Shown one piece after another: positions 54,267 through 63,330 of a stretch of 64,000 nt of DNA (the first letter of the stretch is position 1; each line of letters opens with the position of its first letter). The notes beneath the pieces are model-generated. The model did no database searches. It had not been told where the DNA came from and saw only the letters and a list, made by a program, of their open reading frames with translations. This stretch comes from an uncultured Bacteroidota bacterium (GTDB taxonomy: Bacteria; Bacteroidota; Bacteroidia; Bacteroidales; P3): contig CADBDA010000001.1 of the NCBI GenBank assembly GCA_902793295.1, positions 62,001-126,000 on the forward strand, given 5' to 3'. The translations under genes and the position numbers were made by a program.

Positions 54267-54352
54267 ACTTTTTCAAGCAATTCACAATAAGGATTATTCC
54301 GTTGTGAAAACTACTAAGGGGGCGAAGCTAATTACTTCGTCGCCTTTTTTTT
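54267..54352 (+). ncRNA. tracrRNA
   Basis: The 18 bases at 54270-54287 (UUUUCAAGCAAUUCACAA) are the exact complement of repeat positions 2-19, with G-U pairs possible at each end. After them comes the nexus region around AUAAGGAUUAUUCCGUUGUG, in which CACAA and UUGUG can pair. Then GGGGGCGAAG (54318-54327) and CUUCGUCGCC (54335-54344) form a terminator stem with a U8 run. If transcription starts by 54264, AUCAC could also pair with repeat positions 27-31, bulging six bases. Start and end are predicted, not mapped. Confidence 0.9.
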
Positions 54353-54557
54353 GTGTCGCATCTTGTTATTTGTAGTATATGATTTCTCGTTTTGCTGCAG
54401 TGGTGTATGGAAGATGAAACAATGAATTAATTGTTTTTGAATGAAACACTTCACTATATGCATGCTATTTTTAAGTGGTTGCTGTCTCGATCAATCAAAT
54501 TTCTTTTGTATTTTGGTACATATCAAATGAATTGAGCCCTGTTATTCCTTGAAAATG

Positions 54558-54591
54558 GCGGCAGGGGCTTGCAATTGCAAGCCCCTGCCGC
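54558..54591. repeat. Perfect 17-bp palindrome downstream of glyS
   Basis: GCGGCAGGGGCTTGCAA and its exact inverse meet with no spacer at 54574/54575. It lies about 100 bases past the glyS stop and may act as a terminator or binding site. In the stretch 54353-54688 I see no other gene or RNA. Confidence 0.65.
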
Positions 54592-54688
54592 TGATTCGTT
54601 TTCGCAATGTAAAGGGTGAAACTATTGTCGGGAGGTCAAAAAAGGTGATGAACGACCGTGTTTCTTGACCTTATCGTGTTGACAATGT

Positions 54689-56221
54689 TTAGTCTACTTT
54701 GATGGGTTTGATATGCTCGTGGAGATACTGGTTGAGGTTTTCCACGGAGATGCGTTCCTGTTGCATGGTGTCGCGGTGACGTACCGTGACGCTGTTATCG
54801 GAGAGGGTGTCGTTGTCGACGGTGATGCAGTAGGGGGTGCCGATGGCATCCTGACGGCGGTAGCGGCGGCCGATGGCGTCCTTCTCGTCGTACTGGACCA
54901 TGAAGTCGTATTTGAGCATGTCCATGATTTCGCGGGCTTTCTCGGGCAGACCGTCTTTCTTCACCAGTGGCAGAATGGCGGCTTTGTAAGGAGCCAGCAC
55001 GGGGGGCAGGCTCAGCACGGTGCGCACGCTACCGTCTTCGAGGGTCTCGTCTTTGAGGCCGTGGCTGAAGATGGCCAGGAAGGTGCGGTCCACACCGATG
55101 GAGGTCTCGATGACATAGGGTGTGTAGCTCTCGTTCAGTTCGCTGTCAAAGTATTGCAACTTCTTGCCGCTGAATTCGCTGTGGCGGCTCAGGTCGAAGT
55201 CGGTGCGGCTGTGGATGCCTTCCAGTTCCTTGAAGCCGAAGGGGAATTCGAATTCGATGTCGGTGGCGGCGTTGGCATAGTGGGCCAATTTCTCGTGGTC
55301 GTGGTAGCGGTATTTCTCGGCAGGGATGCCAAGGGCGAGGTGCCATTTCAGGCGCTTCTCTTTCCAGTATTTGAACCATTCCAGTTCGCTGCCCGGGCGG
55401 ACGAAGAACTGCATCTCCATCTGTTCGAATTCGCGCATGCGGAAGATGAACTGGCGGGCGACGATTTCGTTGCGGAAGGCTTTGCCGATTTGGGCGATGC
55501 CGAAGGGGATCTTCATGCGGCCGCTCTTCTGCACGTTGAGGAAGTTGACAAAGATGCCCTGTGCTGTTTCGGGACGCAGGTAGAGGGTGTCGCTGTCGTC
55601 GATGACGCTGCCCATCTTGGTGGCGAACATGAGGTTGAACTGGCGCACGTCGGTCCAGTTGCGGGTGCCGCTGATGGGGCAGACAATGCCGAGATCGAGG
55701 ATGAGCTGCTTGAGACCTGCCAGGTCGTTGGCGTTCATCAGTTCGGCGTACTTGGCGCGGATTTCGTCAATTTGTTTCTGGTGTTCCAGCACGCGTGCGT
55801 TGGTGCTGACAAACTGTTCGCGGTCGAAAGCGTCGCCGAAGCGTTTGTGCGCTTTCTCGCACTCTTTCTTGATCTTGTCCTCGATTTTGGCGATGTGGTC
55901 TTCGATCAGCACGTCGGCGCGGTAGCGTTTCTTACTGTCCTTGTTGTCGATGAGGGGGTCGTTGAAAGCGTCGACATGGCCGGAGGCTTTCCAAATCTTG
56001 GGGTGCATGAAGATGGCGGAGTCGATGCCCACGATGTTCTCATGGTACTGCACCATGGATTTCCACCAATATTGTTTGATGTTGTTTTTCAGTTCGGTAC
56101 CCAGTTGGCCATAGTCATAGACGGCACCGAGACCGTCATAAATTTCGCTGGAAGGGAAAATGAAGCCGTACTCCTTGGCGTGCGAGACGACTTTTTTGAA
56201 TATATCTTCTTGATTTGCCAT
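54689..56221 (-). CDS. glyS: Glycyl-tRNA synthetase (homodimeric, class II)
   Basis: The 510-residue enzyme is the alpha2, eukaryote-like type used by Bacteroidetes. Seen are FIFPSSEIYDGLGAVYDYGQLG, FNLMFATKMG, LRPETAQGIFVNF, the FRNEIVARQFIFRMREFEQME class II motif 2, and YVIETSIGVDRTFLAIF (motif 3 region). It charges tRNA(Gly). A TACCTTTG element lies 36 bases upstream. Confidence 0.96.
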   Translation of the reverse strand: MANQEDIFKKVVSHAKEYGFIFPSSEIYDGLGAVYDYGQLGTELKNNIKQYWWKSMVQYHENIVGIDSAIFMHPKIWKASGHVDAFNDPLIDNKDSKKRYRADVLIEDHIAKIEDKIKKECEKAHKRFGDAFDREQFVSTNARVLEHQKQIDEIRAKYAELMNANDLAGLKQLILDLGIVCPISGTRNWTDVRQFNLMFATKMGSVIDDSDTLYLRPETAQGIFVNFLNVQKSGRMKIPFGIAQIGKAFRNEIVARQFIFRMREFEQMEMQFFVRPGSELEWFKYWKEKRLKWHLALGIPAEKYRYHDHEKLAHYANAATDIEFEFPFGFKELEGIHSRTDFDLSRHSEFSGKKLQYFDSELNESYTPYVIETSIGVDRTFLAIFSHGLKDETLEDGSVRTVLSLPPVLAPYKAAILPLVKKDGLPEKAREIMDMLKYDFMVQYDEKDAIGRRYRRQDAIGTPYCITVDNDTLSDNSVTVRHRDTMQQERISVENLNQYLHEHIKPIKVD

Positions 56222-56256
56222 GCTTTATAATGTGTTTCGTGGTTAAAATAATGGCA

Positions 56257-56264
56257 CAAAGGTA
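56257..56264 (-). promoter_or_regulatory. -7 element of glyS
   Basis: TACCTTTG on the minus strand, 36 bases before the glyS ATG, and divergent to the promoter of the protease gene. Confidence 0.5.
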
Positions 56265-56269
56265 CGAAT

Positions 56270-56303
56270 TTTTTTGCATAGTCGTAAAAACTTTGTACTT
56301 TTG
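56270..56303 (+). promoter_or_regulatory. Promoter of the secreted protease gene
   Basis: A TTTTTTTG run ending at 56276, exactly 19 bases, then TACTTTTG at 56296-56303, a consensus Bacteroidetes promoter. Leader of about 55 bases to ATG 56365. Confidence 0.7.
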
Positions 56304-56364
56304 TTAATTCTTAAAGAAGCAAATAAAATATATAAATAAAGAACAATCAAATTTTTAGAGAGAA

Positions 56365-58032
56365 ATGAAAAAAATCTTCCTTATGACATTTGTTGCTTTG
56401 GCAGCATTGTTTGGCAATCATGCTTCGGCTCAGATTAGCCATGGAGGTTCCCCTTTGTTCAATCAAGGCAACACCAAAGTCGAAACTAAAACATTCTACG
56501 CTCCCACGCTCGACAATGCGCGCTACGAGCAGGAGGATCTGAACGCCGTCAAGGGTGCAGGCCCGATGCGCGTCGGCATCATGCAACACGTTGACGTCGA
56601 TCTTCTGGATATGGCCTCGGTGGTGAAGGATGCCCAAGGCACCCACTACCTTCTTGCGCTCAATTCGCCCAACGCTTCGTTCGTTTCTGTCCACTTCTCT
56701 GAATTCCAGATGGCCGAGGGTGCCGAACTCTTCTTCTACGACAAGAGTGGCGATGTGGTGCTTGGCTCTTTTGTGGCATCCGATGTGAAGGAAGAGGGCG
56801 ATTTCTATACGCAATCCATTCCTGGCGACGAAATTTTTGTCGAATACAATGTCCCTGCCGGTCAGAACCCCGGCCGCATGCATATCGACCGTATCTGCCA
56901 CGGCTACAAAAATATTTTCCGCAGCATTTCCGATATGTATGAAGCTCAGGAGGAATCGATGAAAGGCCAGCTGGGCTATGCCGAGGGTGACTGCCACATC
57001 AACGTGGTGTGCAGTGACGGTGACGACTGGCGCGACCAGATCCGTTCGGTCGTGGCATTGGAGCTCTCCACCAACATGGGCTCCTACATGTGCAGCGGTG
57101 CCGTTATCAATAACACCAATCAGGACCGTACGCCTTATGTCCTCACGGCATTCCATTGCCAGGACATCGACGGCCTCCGTACCATTACGACCTATTTCCT
57201 CTACCAGAGCCGTACCTGCAACAACAATGCCGGCGGTTCCATCTCCAAGTCCATCACCGGAGCCACTATCAAGGCCAAGCAGTCTTACAATGGCGGTTCG
57301 GACTTCTGCCTGCTGCAGCTCTCCAGCAGCATTCCTGACAGCTACACTCCCTACTATGCCGGTTGGGACCGTTCGTCGACCGGCTATCCCTCGTTGGGTG
57401 CCTGCATCCATCACCCCGGTGGTGACTACAAGAAGATTTCCTTCCCCCGTGCCGTTCAGAGAGGTACCGGTTCCAACGCCAAATTCTTCCTCTGCGGATG
57501 GTTGACTGGAACCGAAAACCGTGGTGTGACTGAGCAGGGCTCGTCCGGATCTCCCCTCTTCAACGGTGAGAAACGAATCATCGGACAGCTCTATGCCGGT
57601 AGCAGCGCCTGCGACTATACGGAAGGTACCGATTTGTATGGTCGAGTCTACAACTCCTGGACGGGCAACAACACCGACGCCACCTCGCTCAAGCCTTGGC
57701 TGGACCCCACCAACACCGGCGTCAACACCCTTGACGGTATTGACTATGTGGACGAGCCGGTGGCTATCAACAGCCCCGAAATCGACGCTTCGAACAATTT
57801 GAAGGTCTATCCCAACCCCTCCAATGGTATGGTTCATTTCGATGTCGACGCCATGGGCGATGCCAACTATAAAGTCTTCGACCTCAACGGACGTTGTGTG
57901 CTGGAAGGCCGTACCGTGCTGACCGCCACTTCTCAGGCCATCAATCTCAGCGCCCTCCAGTCGGGCAACTATGTGGTGCGTCTGTTCACCTCGTCGCGCA
58001 GCTACACCGCCAATGTGATTATCGCAAAATAA
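56365..58032 (+). CDS. Lysyl-endopeptidase-like S1 protease with type IX sorting domain
   Basis: The 555-residue precursor has a signal peptide (1-22), a propeptide to about 200, an S1 protease domain and a C-terminal sorting domain. The triad is His264 (YVLTAFHC), Asp313 (NGGSDFCLL) and Ser394 (EQGSSGSPLF). Cysteines at 210, 216, 243, 265 and 285 recall the spacing of lysine-specific Achromobacter protease I, whose mature N-terminus also resembles GDCHINVVC here. The final 80 residues (LKVYPNPSNGMVHFD, SGNYVVRLF) are a type IX A sorting domain. Specificity for Lys is inferred from this resemblance. Confidence 0.85.
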   Translation: MKKIFLMTFVALAALFGNHASAQISHGGSPLFNQGNTKVETKTFYAPTLDNARYEQEDLNAVKGAGPMRVGIMQHVDVDLLDMASVVKDAQGTHYLLALNSPNASFVSVHFSEFQMAEGAELFFYDKSGDVVLGSFVASDVKEEGDFYTQSIPGDEIFVEYNVPAGQNPGRMHIDRICHGYKNIFRSISDMYEAQEESMKGQLGYAEGDCHINVVCSDGDDWRDQIRSVVALELSTNMGSYMCSGAVINNTNQDRTPYVLTAFHCQDIDGLRTITTYFLYQSRTCNNNAGGSISKSITGATIKAKQSYNGGSDFCLLQLSSSIPDSYTPYYAGWDRSSTGYPSLGACIHHPGGDYKKISFPRAVQRGTGSNAKFFLCGWLTGTENRGVTEQGSSGSPLFNGEKRIIGQLYAGSSACDYTEGTDLYGRVYNSWTGNNTDATSLKPWLDPTNTGVNTLDGIDYVDEPVAINSPEIDASNNLKVYPNPSNGMVHFDVDAMGDANYKVFDLNGRCVLEGRTVLTATSQAINLSALQSGNYVVRLFTSSRSYTANVIIAK

Positions 58033-58071
58033 ACCCTATTACGAATTGAACAACCGAAAATCCGTGATTAT

Positions 58072-59079
58072 ATGACATTAATGGATCAAATCAGAGCCAA
58101 GGCCAAAGCAGCAAACAAATGCATCGTCTTGGCTGAAGGTACCGAAGAGCGAACCCTCAAGGCCGCCGATATCATCCTGCAGGAAGGTATCGCCCGTCTC
58201 ATCCTCCTCGGAAACGAACAAGAGATTAAGGGACTTGCCGCCCAGTGGGGCTTGAAAAACATTGACAAGGCCACCATCATCGACCCTGTCACCCATGCCA
58301 AAAAACAATTCTATGCCGAAATGCTGTGCGAAATCCGCAAGAAGAAAGGCATGCAGATGGACGAGGCCATGCGTTTGGTAGAGGATCCGCTCTATCTGGC
58401 CACTCTGCTCATCAAGAACGGTGATGCCGACGGCGAGGTTGCCGGTGCCCGCAACGCTACGGGCGATGTGCTTCGTCCCGCCTTCCAGGTGGTGAAGACC
58501 CTGCCCGGAGTCAGTGTGGTCAGCGGCGCTTTCATCATGGTGCTGAAGGATAAGACCTATGGTGAGGACGGTTTGATGGTGTTTGCCGACTGTGCAGCCA
58601 CCCCGTGTCCGACGGCTGAAGAGCTGGGACAGATTGCTGTCGTTTCGGCTCAGACAGCCAAAGCCATTGCCGGTTTCCAGGAACCGCGTGTGGCCATCCT
58701 CAGTTTCTCGACCAAGGGCAGCGCCAAGCACGAACTGGTCGACAAGGTGATTGAAGCCACCAAGGTAGCCCACCAGCTTGACCCCAATGTGAAGCTGGAC
58801 GGCGAACTGCAAGCCGATGCCGCCATCGTTCCCAAAGTGGGTGCCTCCAAGGCTCCGAACAGCGACATTGCCGGCAAGGCCAATGTGCTGGTGTTCCCCG
58901 ACCTGCAGAGTGGCAATATCTGCTACAAGCTGGTGCAGCGTCTGGCCGGTGCCGAAGCTATCGGACCCGTCATGCAGGGTATGGCCGCACCGATCAACGA
59001 CCTCAGCCGCGGCTGCTCGGTCGAAGATGTGGTCAATGTGGTTGCCATTACCGCCACCCAGGCGGCAGCAAAGAAATAA
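58072..59079 (+). CDS. pta: Phosphate acetyltransferase
   Basis: Pta converts acetyl-CoA and phosphate to acetyl phosphate, the step before ATP formation by acetate kinase. The 335-residue single-domain form has SFSTKGSAKHELVDKV, DGELQADAAIVPKVGASKAPNS and NVLVFPDLQSGNICYKLVQR. No ackA is next to it. It suits an acetate-forming amino-acid fermenter. Confidence 0.95.
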   Translation: MTLMDQIRAKAKAANKCIVLAEGTEERTLKAADIILQEGIARLILLGNEQEIKGLAAQWGLKNIDKATIIDPVTHAKKQFYAEMLCEIRKKKGMQMDEAMRLVEDPLYLATLLIKNGDADGEVAGARNATGDVLRPAFQVVKTLPGVSVVSGAFIMVLKDKTYGEDGLMVFADCAATPCPTAEELGQIAVVSAQTAKAIAGFQEPRVAILSFSTKGSAKHELVDKVIEATKVAHQLDPNVKLDGELQADAAIVPKVGASKAPNSDIAGKANVLVFPDLQSGNICYKLVQRLAGAEAIGPVMQGMAAPINDLSRGCSVEDVVNVVAITATQAAAKK

Positions 59080-59100
59080 ATGCTGCTACCCGATACAAAA

Positions 59101-59130
59101 AAAGCCCGCACAATCGTGCGGGCTTTTTTT
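59101..59130 (+). terminator. Terminator after pta
   Basis: AAAGCCCGCAC at 59101-59111 pairs perfectly (11 bp) with 59116-59126 across an AATC loop and is followed by T's. Confidence 0.92.
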
Positions 59131-59150
59131 TATGGATTGTTTCTGCCGAA

Positions 59151-59618
59151 TTAGAAGCAGTAACGGATGCCGAGTGCGATGTCACCCCAATGGAAATCGG
59201 TTTCGGGGATGATGTAGAAGCAAGGACGGATGTCCAGAGAGAGCTGGATAGGCACTGCGGAGAATTTGTATTCGATACCAGCCTGGCCAACGAGACCGAG
59301 GGCGATTTCAGCGTCAACACCATCGAGGTCATAGTTCCAGTAACCCAGACGGGCACCAACGCCAGCATACCAACCGAAACCCTTAGCGATTTCACCAGTC
59401 CACTGGTAAACGCCGGTGAGGCTGAAAGCTGTGAATTCGTCTTCAAGATTCATACCAAGGTCGATTTCGAGACGATTGCCACCCAGACCTTTCTGGAAGG
59501 AGAGTTCAGCACCGTAACCTTGACCACCGCCGAGACGAACACCCAATGCGTTGTCCTGAGCGTTTGCAGTTGCTGCCATTGCGAAGACAGCTGCGATAAC
59601 TAAGAATAATTTCTTCAT
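59151..59618 (-). CDS. Small outer-membrane beta-barrel protein
   Basis: A 155-residue protein with signal peptide MKKLFLVIAAVFAMAATANAQ and about eight amphipathic strands (GYGAELSFQKGLG, EIDLGMNLEDEFTAFSL, WYAGVGARLGYWNYDL), ending with GIRYCF, the C-terminal Phe of outer-membrane proteins. Function unknown. A TATCTTTG element at 59715-59722 lies about 100 bases upstream. Confidence 0.7.
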   Translation of the reverse strand: MKKLFLVIAAVFAMAATANAQDNALGVRLGGGQGYGAELSFQKGLGGNRLEIDLGMNLEDEFTAFSLTGVYQWTGEIAKGFGWYAGVGARLGYWNYDLDGVDAEIALGLVGQAGIEYKFSAVPIQLSLDIRPCFYIIPETDFHWGDIALGIRYCF

Positions 59619-59714
59619 AAAGATGATTTTTTAATTGGTTAATAATTAATTAAAATTCTGATTTTAATTGTTTTGTGGATTTGCTTTACTTTCAAAGACG
59701 ATTGTTTTCTGTTG

Positions 59715-59722
59715 CAAAGATA
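59715..59722 (-). promoter_or_regulatory. -7 element for the 155-residue barrel gene
   Basis: TATCTTTG on the minus strand, with a TTT-rich stretch about 19 bases upstream. Confidence 0.45.
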
Positions 59723-59775
59723 CTCAAAAAAACGAATACTTAAAAATTTTAACAGAGAAAAGTTGTTTTTAAGGG

Positions 59776-61632
59776 CTATTTGATACCCATGATGAGTTTG
59801 ATTTTGTCGATTTCTTTGACTTTCTTGAGTCGCTGGTTGTAGTCCTCTTTTTCCATGGAGTTGATCAGCCGTTCGAAGGTGGATTGCATGGCCATCACGG
59901 CGTCCTGATGGGCGCGATAGCTGTTCAGGTCGCTTTCGCTCAGAATCACGGCTTCGATAGTGTATTCTCCGATCATGCGGTTGTAGGCTTTCAGGATGTT
60001 GCTGTAATCCTTGAAGGCAGTCTTGAACTGTTTGGAGGTGGATTCAATGTGGGTGTTTTGGGCGATGATGTCCTTGAACTTGTTTTGAATCTTGATGAAG
60101 TGGCTGAGCAGCGAGACAAAGTCGGCACCCCCCTGTGCGGTGTTGAAATGCGGGGTGAAGTGGGTGTTGTGGAGCATCTGTTTGTATCCGTTCAGCAGTC
60201 CTTTGGGGGCGTTTTTGGCGTTGAGGATTTCCTGCCCCTGAGCGTGGATGACCTTGCGGAGACCGATGATGGTGCCGTAGTGGTGTTGGATCTGTTCAAA
60301 TTCGTCCAGGGTCTTGTTGTAGTATTGGGCGCTTGAGATGTTGATGAATTTGGGGATGAAGTCGGTGGCGTCGACCAGTTCCTTGTAAGCGGTTCCGATG
60401 TCTTTCAGATCTTTTTGGCAGAGTGCCAGGAGGGAGTCGCTACGCGTTTCGATGACATCGATGCGATCGATCACGTTGCTGTATTCTTCCTGCACTTGGA
60501 TAAATTCCTGCAGCGAGGCGACAAATTTCTGGCTTTCGTTCAGGGTGGAGTAGGAGGGGACGATGCTCAGTTCGCCGACGATTTCTTTGTAGGAACTGTA
60601 GATGTCGCGGTGTTTCTTGCTGCATTTGGTCTGGATGCCGCTGCTGTTGCGGCTGATGGTTTCGCGTAGTTCGATGACCTTCATGTAGCTTTCCTGGACG
60701 GCAATGATGTCGCGCAGTTGTGCAGTGTACTCGTGGTATTCGGCGATGCTTTTGAAGGTGATGGGGACGGAGACCCGCTTGAAGACCTTGTTGTAGGACT
60801 TGGTGACATCGGTGTGGTTCTTGCCGGCGCGGAGCTTGAGGGTGTTACTGAAGTTGTCAATGCGTGTGCGGAAGGAATTCTCGCCGAGCACGCTGTCAAT
60901 CAGGTTGTTTTGGAATTCTTTGAGTTCGGTGAGCTGATTGATGCGGTCGTCGGAATTGATGTCGCTGGCAATGTCGTACTTGTTGTATACGGAGAGGTAG
61001 GCGTAGTAGATGTTCTTGAGTTCGTTGACGCGAGCCTTGTCGGAGATGCCGTGGGCGTCGCAGGTGGAGGTGATGGAGTTGTGGAGCACCTTGATGCCCT
61101 CTTTCAGTTCGATGATGCGGTTACTCCTCTCCAGCTGGATGCGGCGGGCTTCGGCGCGGGCGCGTTCTTCGGCAGCAGCCCGTTCTGCCTCGATGCGTTT
61201 CTGTTCGAGCCTGTCGTAGTTTTCGGCGCGTTCATTCAGCAGGTTGGCTGTTTGTTCCATGCGCACCAGGAAGCTGCCGGCATCGACGATCTGATGTTCG
61301 GAATCCATGACGATGACGTCGCCGTCCCAAGTGTAGTCTTCGCGCATGCTGCGAACCATGGCATTCATCCTGGCACGTTGCTGCCGGCACCATTGGCTCA
61401 TGAGCGGATAGGCGTTGGGCTGCACCTTTTGAAGGCTGTCCATGATGGCACGGAAGTTTTCGTCGTTGTTGACGATGCGTGCATCGACGTTGTAGGTGGG
61501 GCAGAAATCACGCATGTGATATGCGATGATATTTGTTTCTGCGGAGGATTCCATGTTAGGATCGTCCACTTGCGCTTGGACAGCAAAGGCTATTAGTGTC
61601 GTCAGCAACAGGGTGATTGTTTTTCGGAACAT
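59776..61632 (-). CDS. Exported, mostly helical coiled-coil protein of unknown function
   Basis: A 618-residue protein with a signal peptide (MFRKTITLLLTTLIAFAVQA) and long heptad-like helices, including a very charged Ala/Glu/Arg segment at about 140-175 (ERAAAEERARAEARRIQ). The later part consists of repeats of about 80 residues with the pattern 'I.V.....F.NVI..R..I...', suggesting a repeated helical domain. No known family. It lies 73 bases after the PurF-like gene. Confidence 0.62.
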   Translation of the reverse strand: MFRKTITLLLTTLIAFAVQAQVDDPNMESSAETNIIAYHMRDFCPTYNVDARIVNNDENFRAIMDSLQKVQPNAYPLMSQWCRQQRARMNAMVRSMREDYTWDGDVIVMDSEHQIVDAGSFLVRMEQTANLLNERAENYDRLEQKRIEAERAAAEERARAEARRIQLERSNRIIELKEGIKVLHNSITSTCDAHGISDKARVNELKNIYYAYLSVYNKYDIASDINSDDRINQLTELKEFQNNLIDSVLGENSFRTRIDNFSNTLKLRAGKNHTDVTKSYNKVFKRVSVPITFKSIAEYHEYTAQLRDIIAVQESYMKVIELRETISRNSSGIQTKCSKKHRDIYSSYKEIVGELSIVPSYSTLNESQKFVASLQEFIQVQEEYSNVIDRIDVIETRSDSLLALCQKDLKDIGTAYKELVDATDFIPKFINISSAQYYNKTLDEFEQIQHHYGTIIGLRKVIHAQGQEILNAKNAPKGLLNGYKQMLHNTHFTPHFNTAQGGADFVSLLSHFIKIQNKFKDIIAQNTHIESTSKQFKTAFKDYSNILKAYNRMIGEYTIEAVILSESDLNSYRAHQDAVMAMQSTFERLINSMEKEDYNQRLKKVKEIDKIKLIMGIK

Positions 61633-61705
61633 GGCGGGTGCTTTTTGTGGATGTATTGATTTTGAATATTAAATGGCGCGAAATGTCGTTTGGAAGATGC
61701 GATGG

Positions 61706-63148
61706 TTACAACTCCATGGCGAGTTGGTTGAGGTCGGGACTGCTGATGTCGTAGCTGGAGCCGTCGAAGCAGTGGGTGCACACCTGCGGTTTGGGGAGGC
61801 CGATGGCGTTGCATACGGTGTCGAGGCTGTTGAATTTCAGTGTGTCGACGCCTACGTGTTGGCGTATTTTCTCGACCATGGCAGCGTATTCCTTGCTGGT
61901 GCTGTCGCGGTAGGCCTCAAGGTTGCGTATTTCGCCGCCTTCCAGTTCCTCGATGCAGCGACGAGCGATGAGTTCCATGTCGTTTTTGGAGGCAGAGAAG
62001 TTGAGGTAGGTGCAGCCGTGGATGAGCGGCGGGCAGCTGATGCGGATGTGGACGTGCTTCACACCGGAGTTGTAGAGCATCTTGACCTGGTCGCGCAACT
62101 GGGTGCCGCGCACGATGGAGTCGTCGCAGAAGACCACGTCTTTGCCGTTGAGCACTTTAGTGCTGGGGATCAGTTTCATTTTAGCCACCAGGTTGCGTGA
62201 TTCCTGGTTGACGGGCATGAAGCTGCGCGACCAAGTGGGGGTGTATTTGAGGATGCCGCGTTTGTAGGGGATGCCTTTGCCGGCTGCATAGCCCAGGGCC
62301 ATGCCGATGCCCGAGTCGGGGATGGCGGAGACGAAGTCGGCCTCTACGTCGTCTTGGGCGCCCATGGAGAGACCCAGCTGGTAGCGGACCTCTTCGGCGT
62401 TGATGTCTTCGTATTGAGCCACAGGGTAGCCGTAGTAGATCCACAGGAAGGAGCAGATCTGCATTTTCTTGGAGGGTTCGATGAGTTGGCTCAAGCCGTT
62501 GTGCGAGATCATGACGGCTTCGCCGGGGCCCACGTAGCGGATGGTTTGGAATCCGATGTTGATGTAGGAATGGCTTTCGGAAGCCACGGCATAGTCGGTT
62601 CCGCGGCGGCCGATGACGAGGGGGGTGCGACCCAGATAGTCGCGGGCGGCGATGATGCCGTTGGCGGTGAGAATCAGCATGGAGACGCTACCTTTGACGT
62701 GACGGTAGACGTTACGAATGCCGTCGGCGAAGTCTTTGCCTTGGGTGATGAGGAGTGCGACGAGTTCGGTGGGGTTGGTGCCACCCATGCTGAGTTCGGT
62801 GAACTGCTGGCGTTGGTCCAAGCAGAGTTGTTCCAATTCGTCGATATTGTTGATTTTGCTTACGGTACAAACGGCGAAGCGTCCTAAGTGGGAGTTGACA
62901 ACGATGGGTTGCGGGTCGGTGTCGCTGATGACGCCGATGCCCATGTCGCCGAGCATTTCAACGAGGTCTTCACTAAACTTGGTACGAAAATAGGAATTCT
63001 GGATGTTGTGGATGTTGAGGTGCATGACCCCATTGTCGATGGTGCTCAAACCGGCACGACGAGTGCCCAGATGCGAGTGATAGTCGGTTCCGTAAAAAAG
63101 GTCGGTTGCGCAAGGGTCTTTCGTGACGACGCCAAATAGTCCGCTCAT
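61706..63148 (-). CDS. PurF-like amidophosphoribosyltransferase paralogue with Ser at position 2
   Basis: The 480-residue protein aligns in pattern with PurF: an N-terminal Ntn glutaminase domain (MSGLFGVVTKD, DYHSHLGTRRAGLSTID) and a phosphoribosyltransferase domain with the PRPP motif VVFCDDSIVRGTQLR near 335-350. PurF normally begins MC(G), where Cys2 becomes the catalytic nucleophile. Here residue 2 is Ser, so glutamine-dependent activity is doubtful; ammonia-dependent or other substrates are possible. Similar Cys-less paralogues exist in anaerobes. The true function is unknown. Confidence 0.8.
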   Translation of the reverse strand: MSGLFGVVTKDPCATDLFYGTDYHSHLGTRRAGLSTIDNGVMHLNIHNIQNSYFRTKFSEDLVEMLGDMGIGVISDTDPQPIVVNSHLGRFAVCTVSKINNIDELEQLCLDQRQQFTELSMGGTNPTELVALLITQGKDFADGIRNVYRHVKGSVSMLILTANGIIAARDYLGRTPLVIGRRGTDYAVASESHSYINIGFQTIRYVGPGEAVMISHNGLSQLIEPSKKMQICSFLWIYYGYPVAQYEDINAEEVRYQLGLSMGAQDDVEADFVSAIPDSGIGMALGYAAGKGIPYKRGILKYTPTWSRSFMPVNQESRNLVAKMKLIPSTKVLNGKDVVFCDDSIVRGTQLRDQVKMLYNSGVKHVHIRISCPPLIHGCTYLNFSASKNDMELIARRCIEELEGGEIRNLEAYRDSTSKEYAAMVEKIRQHVGVDTLKFNSLDTVCNAIGLPKPQVCTHCFDGSSYDISSPDLNQLAMEL

Positions 63149-63201
63149 AATGTGTTGGTTTTAAAATAATGAAAAATATGATGATTTAATTTATAAAAAT
63201 G

Positions 63202-63209
63202 CAAAAATA
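63202..63209 (-). promoter_or_regulatory. -7 element of the PurF-like gene
   Basis: TATTTTTG on the minus strand, 53 bases before the ATG, in a strongly AT-rich leader. Confidence 0.5.
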
Positions 63210-63330
63210 CAATTTTCTTTGCACAGACGAACGATTTGGTTGTTTTTATAAATAACAAAAATGTATAAAAGATGTATAAATAGTTGTTTTATATTGTTTT
63301 GTAATGTTGAAAAATACTTTTTCAATGTGG

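Noticed and set aside
54353..54688. Possible tRNA or second RNA gene after the tracrRNA
   Set aside because: No cloverleaf or second anti-repeat found; only a palindrome is visible.
54713..56230. 505-residue plus-strand open frame
   Set aside because: Antisense shadow of glyS, with no motif.
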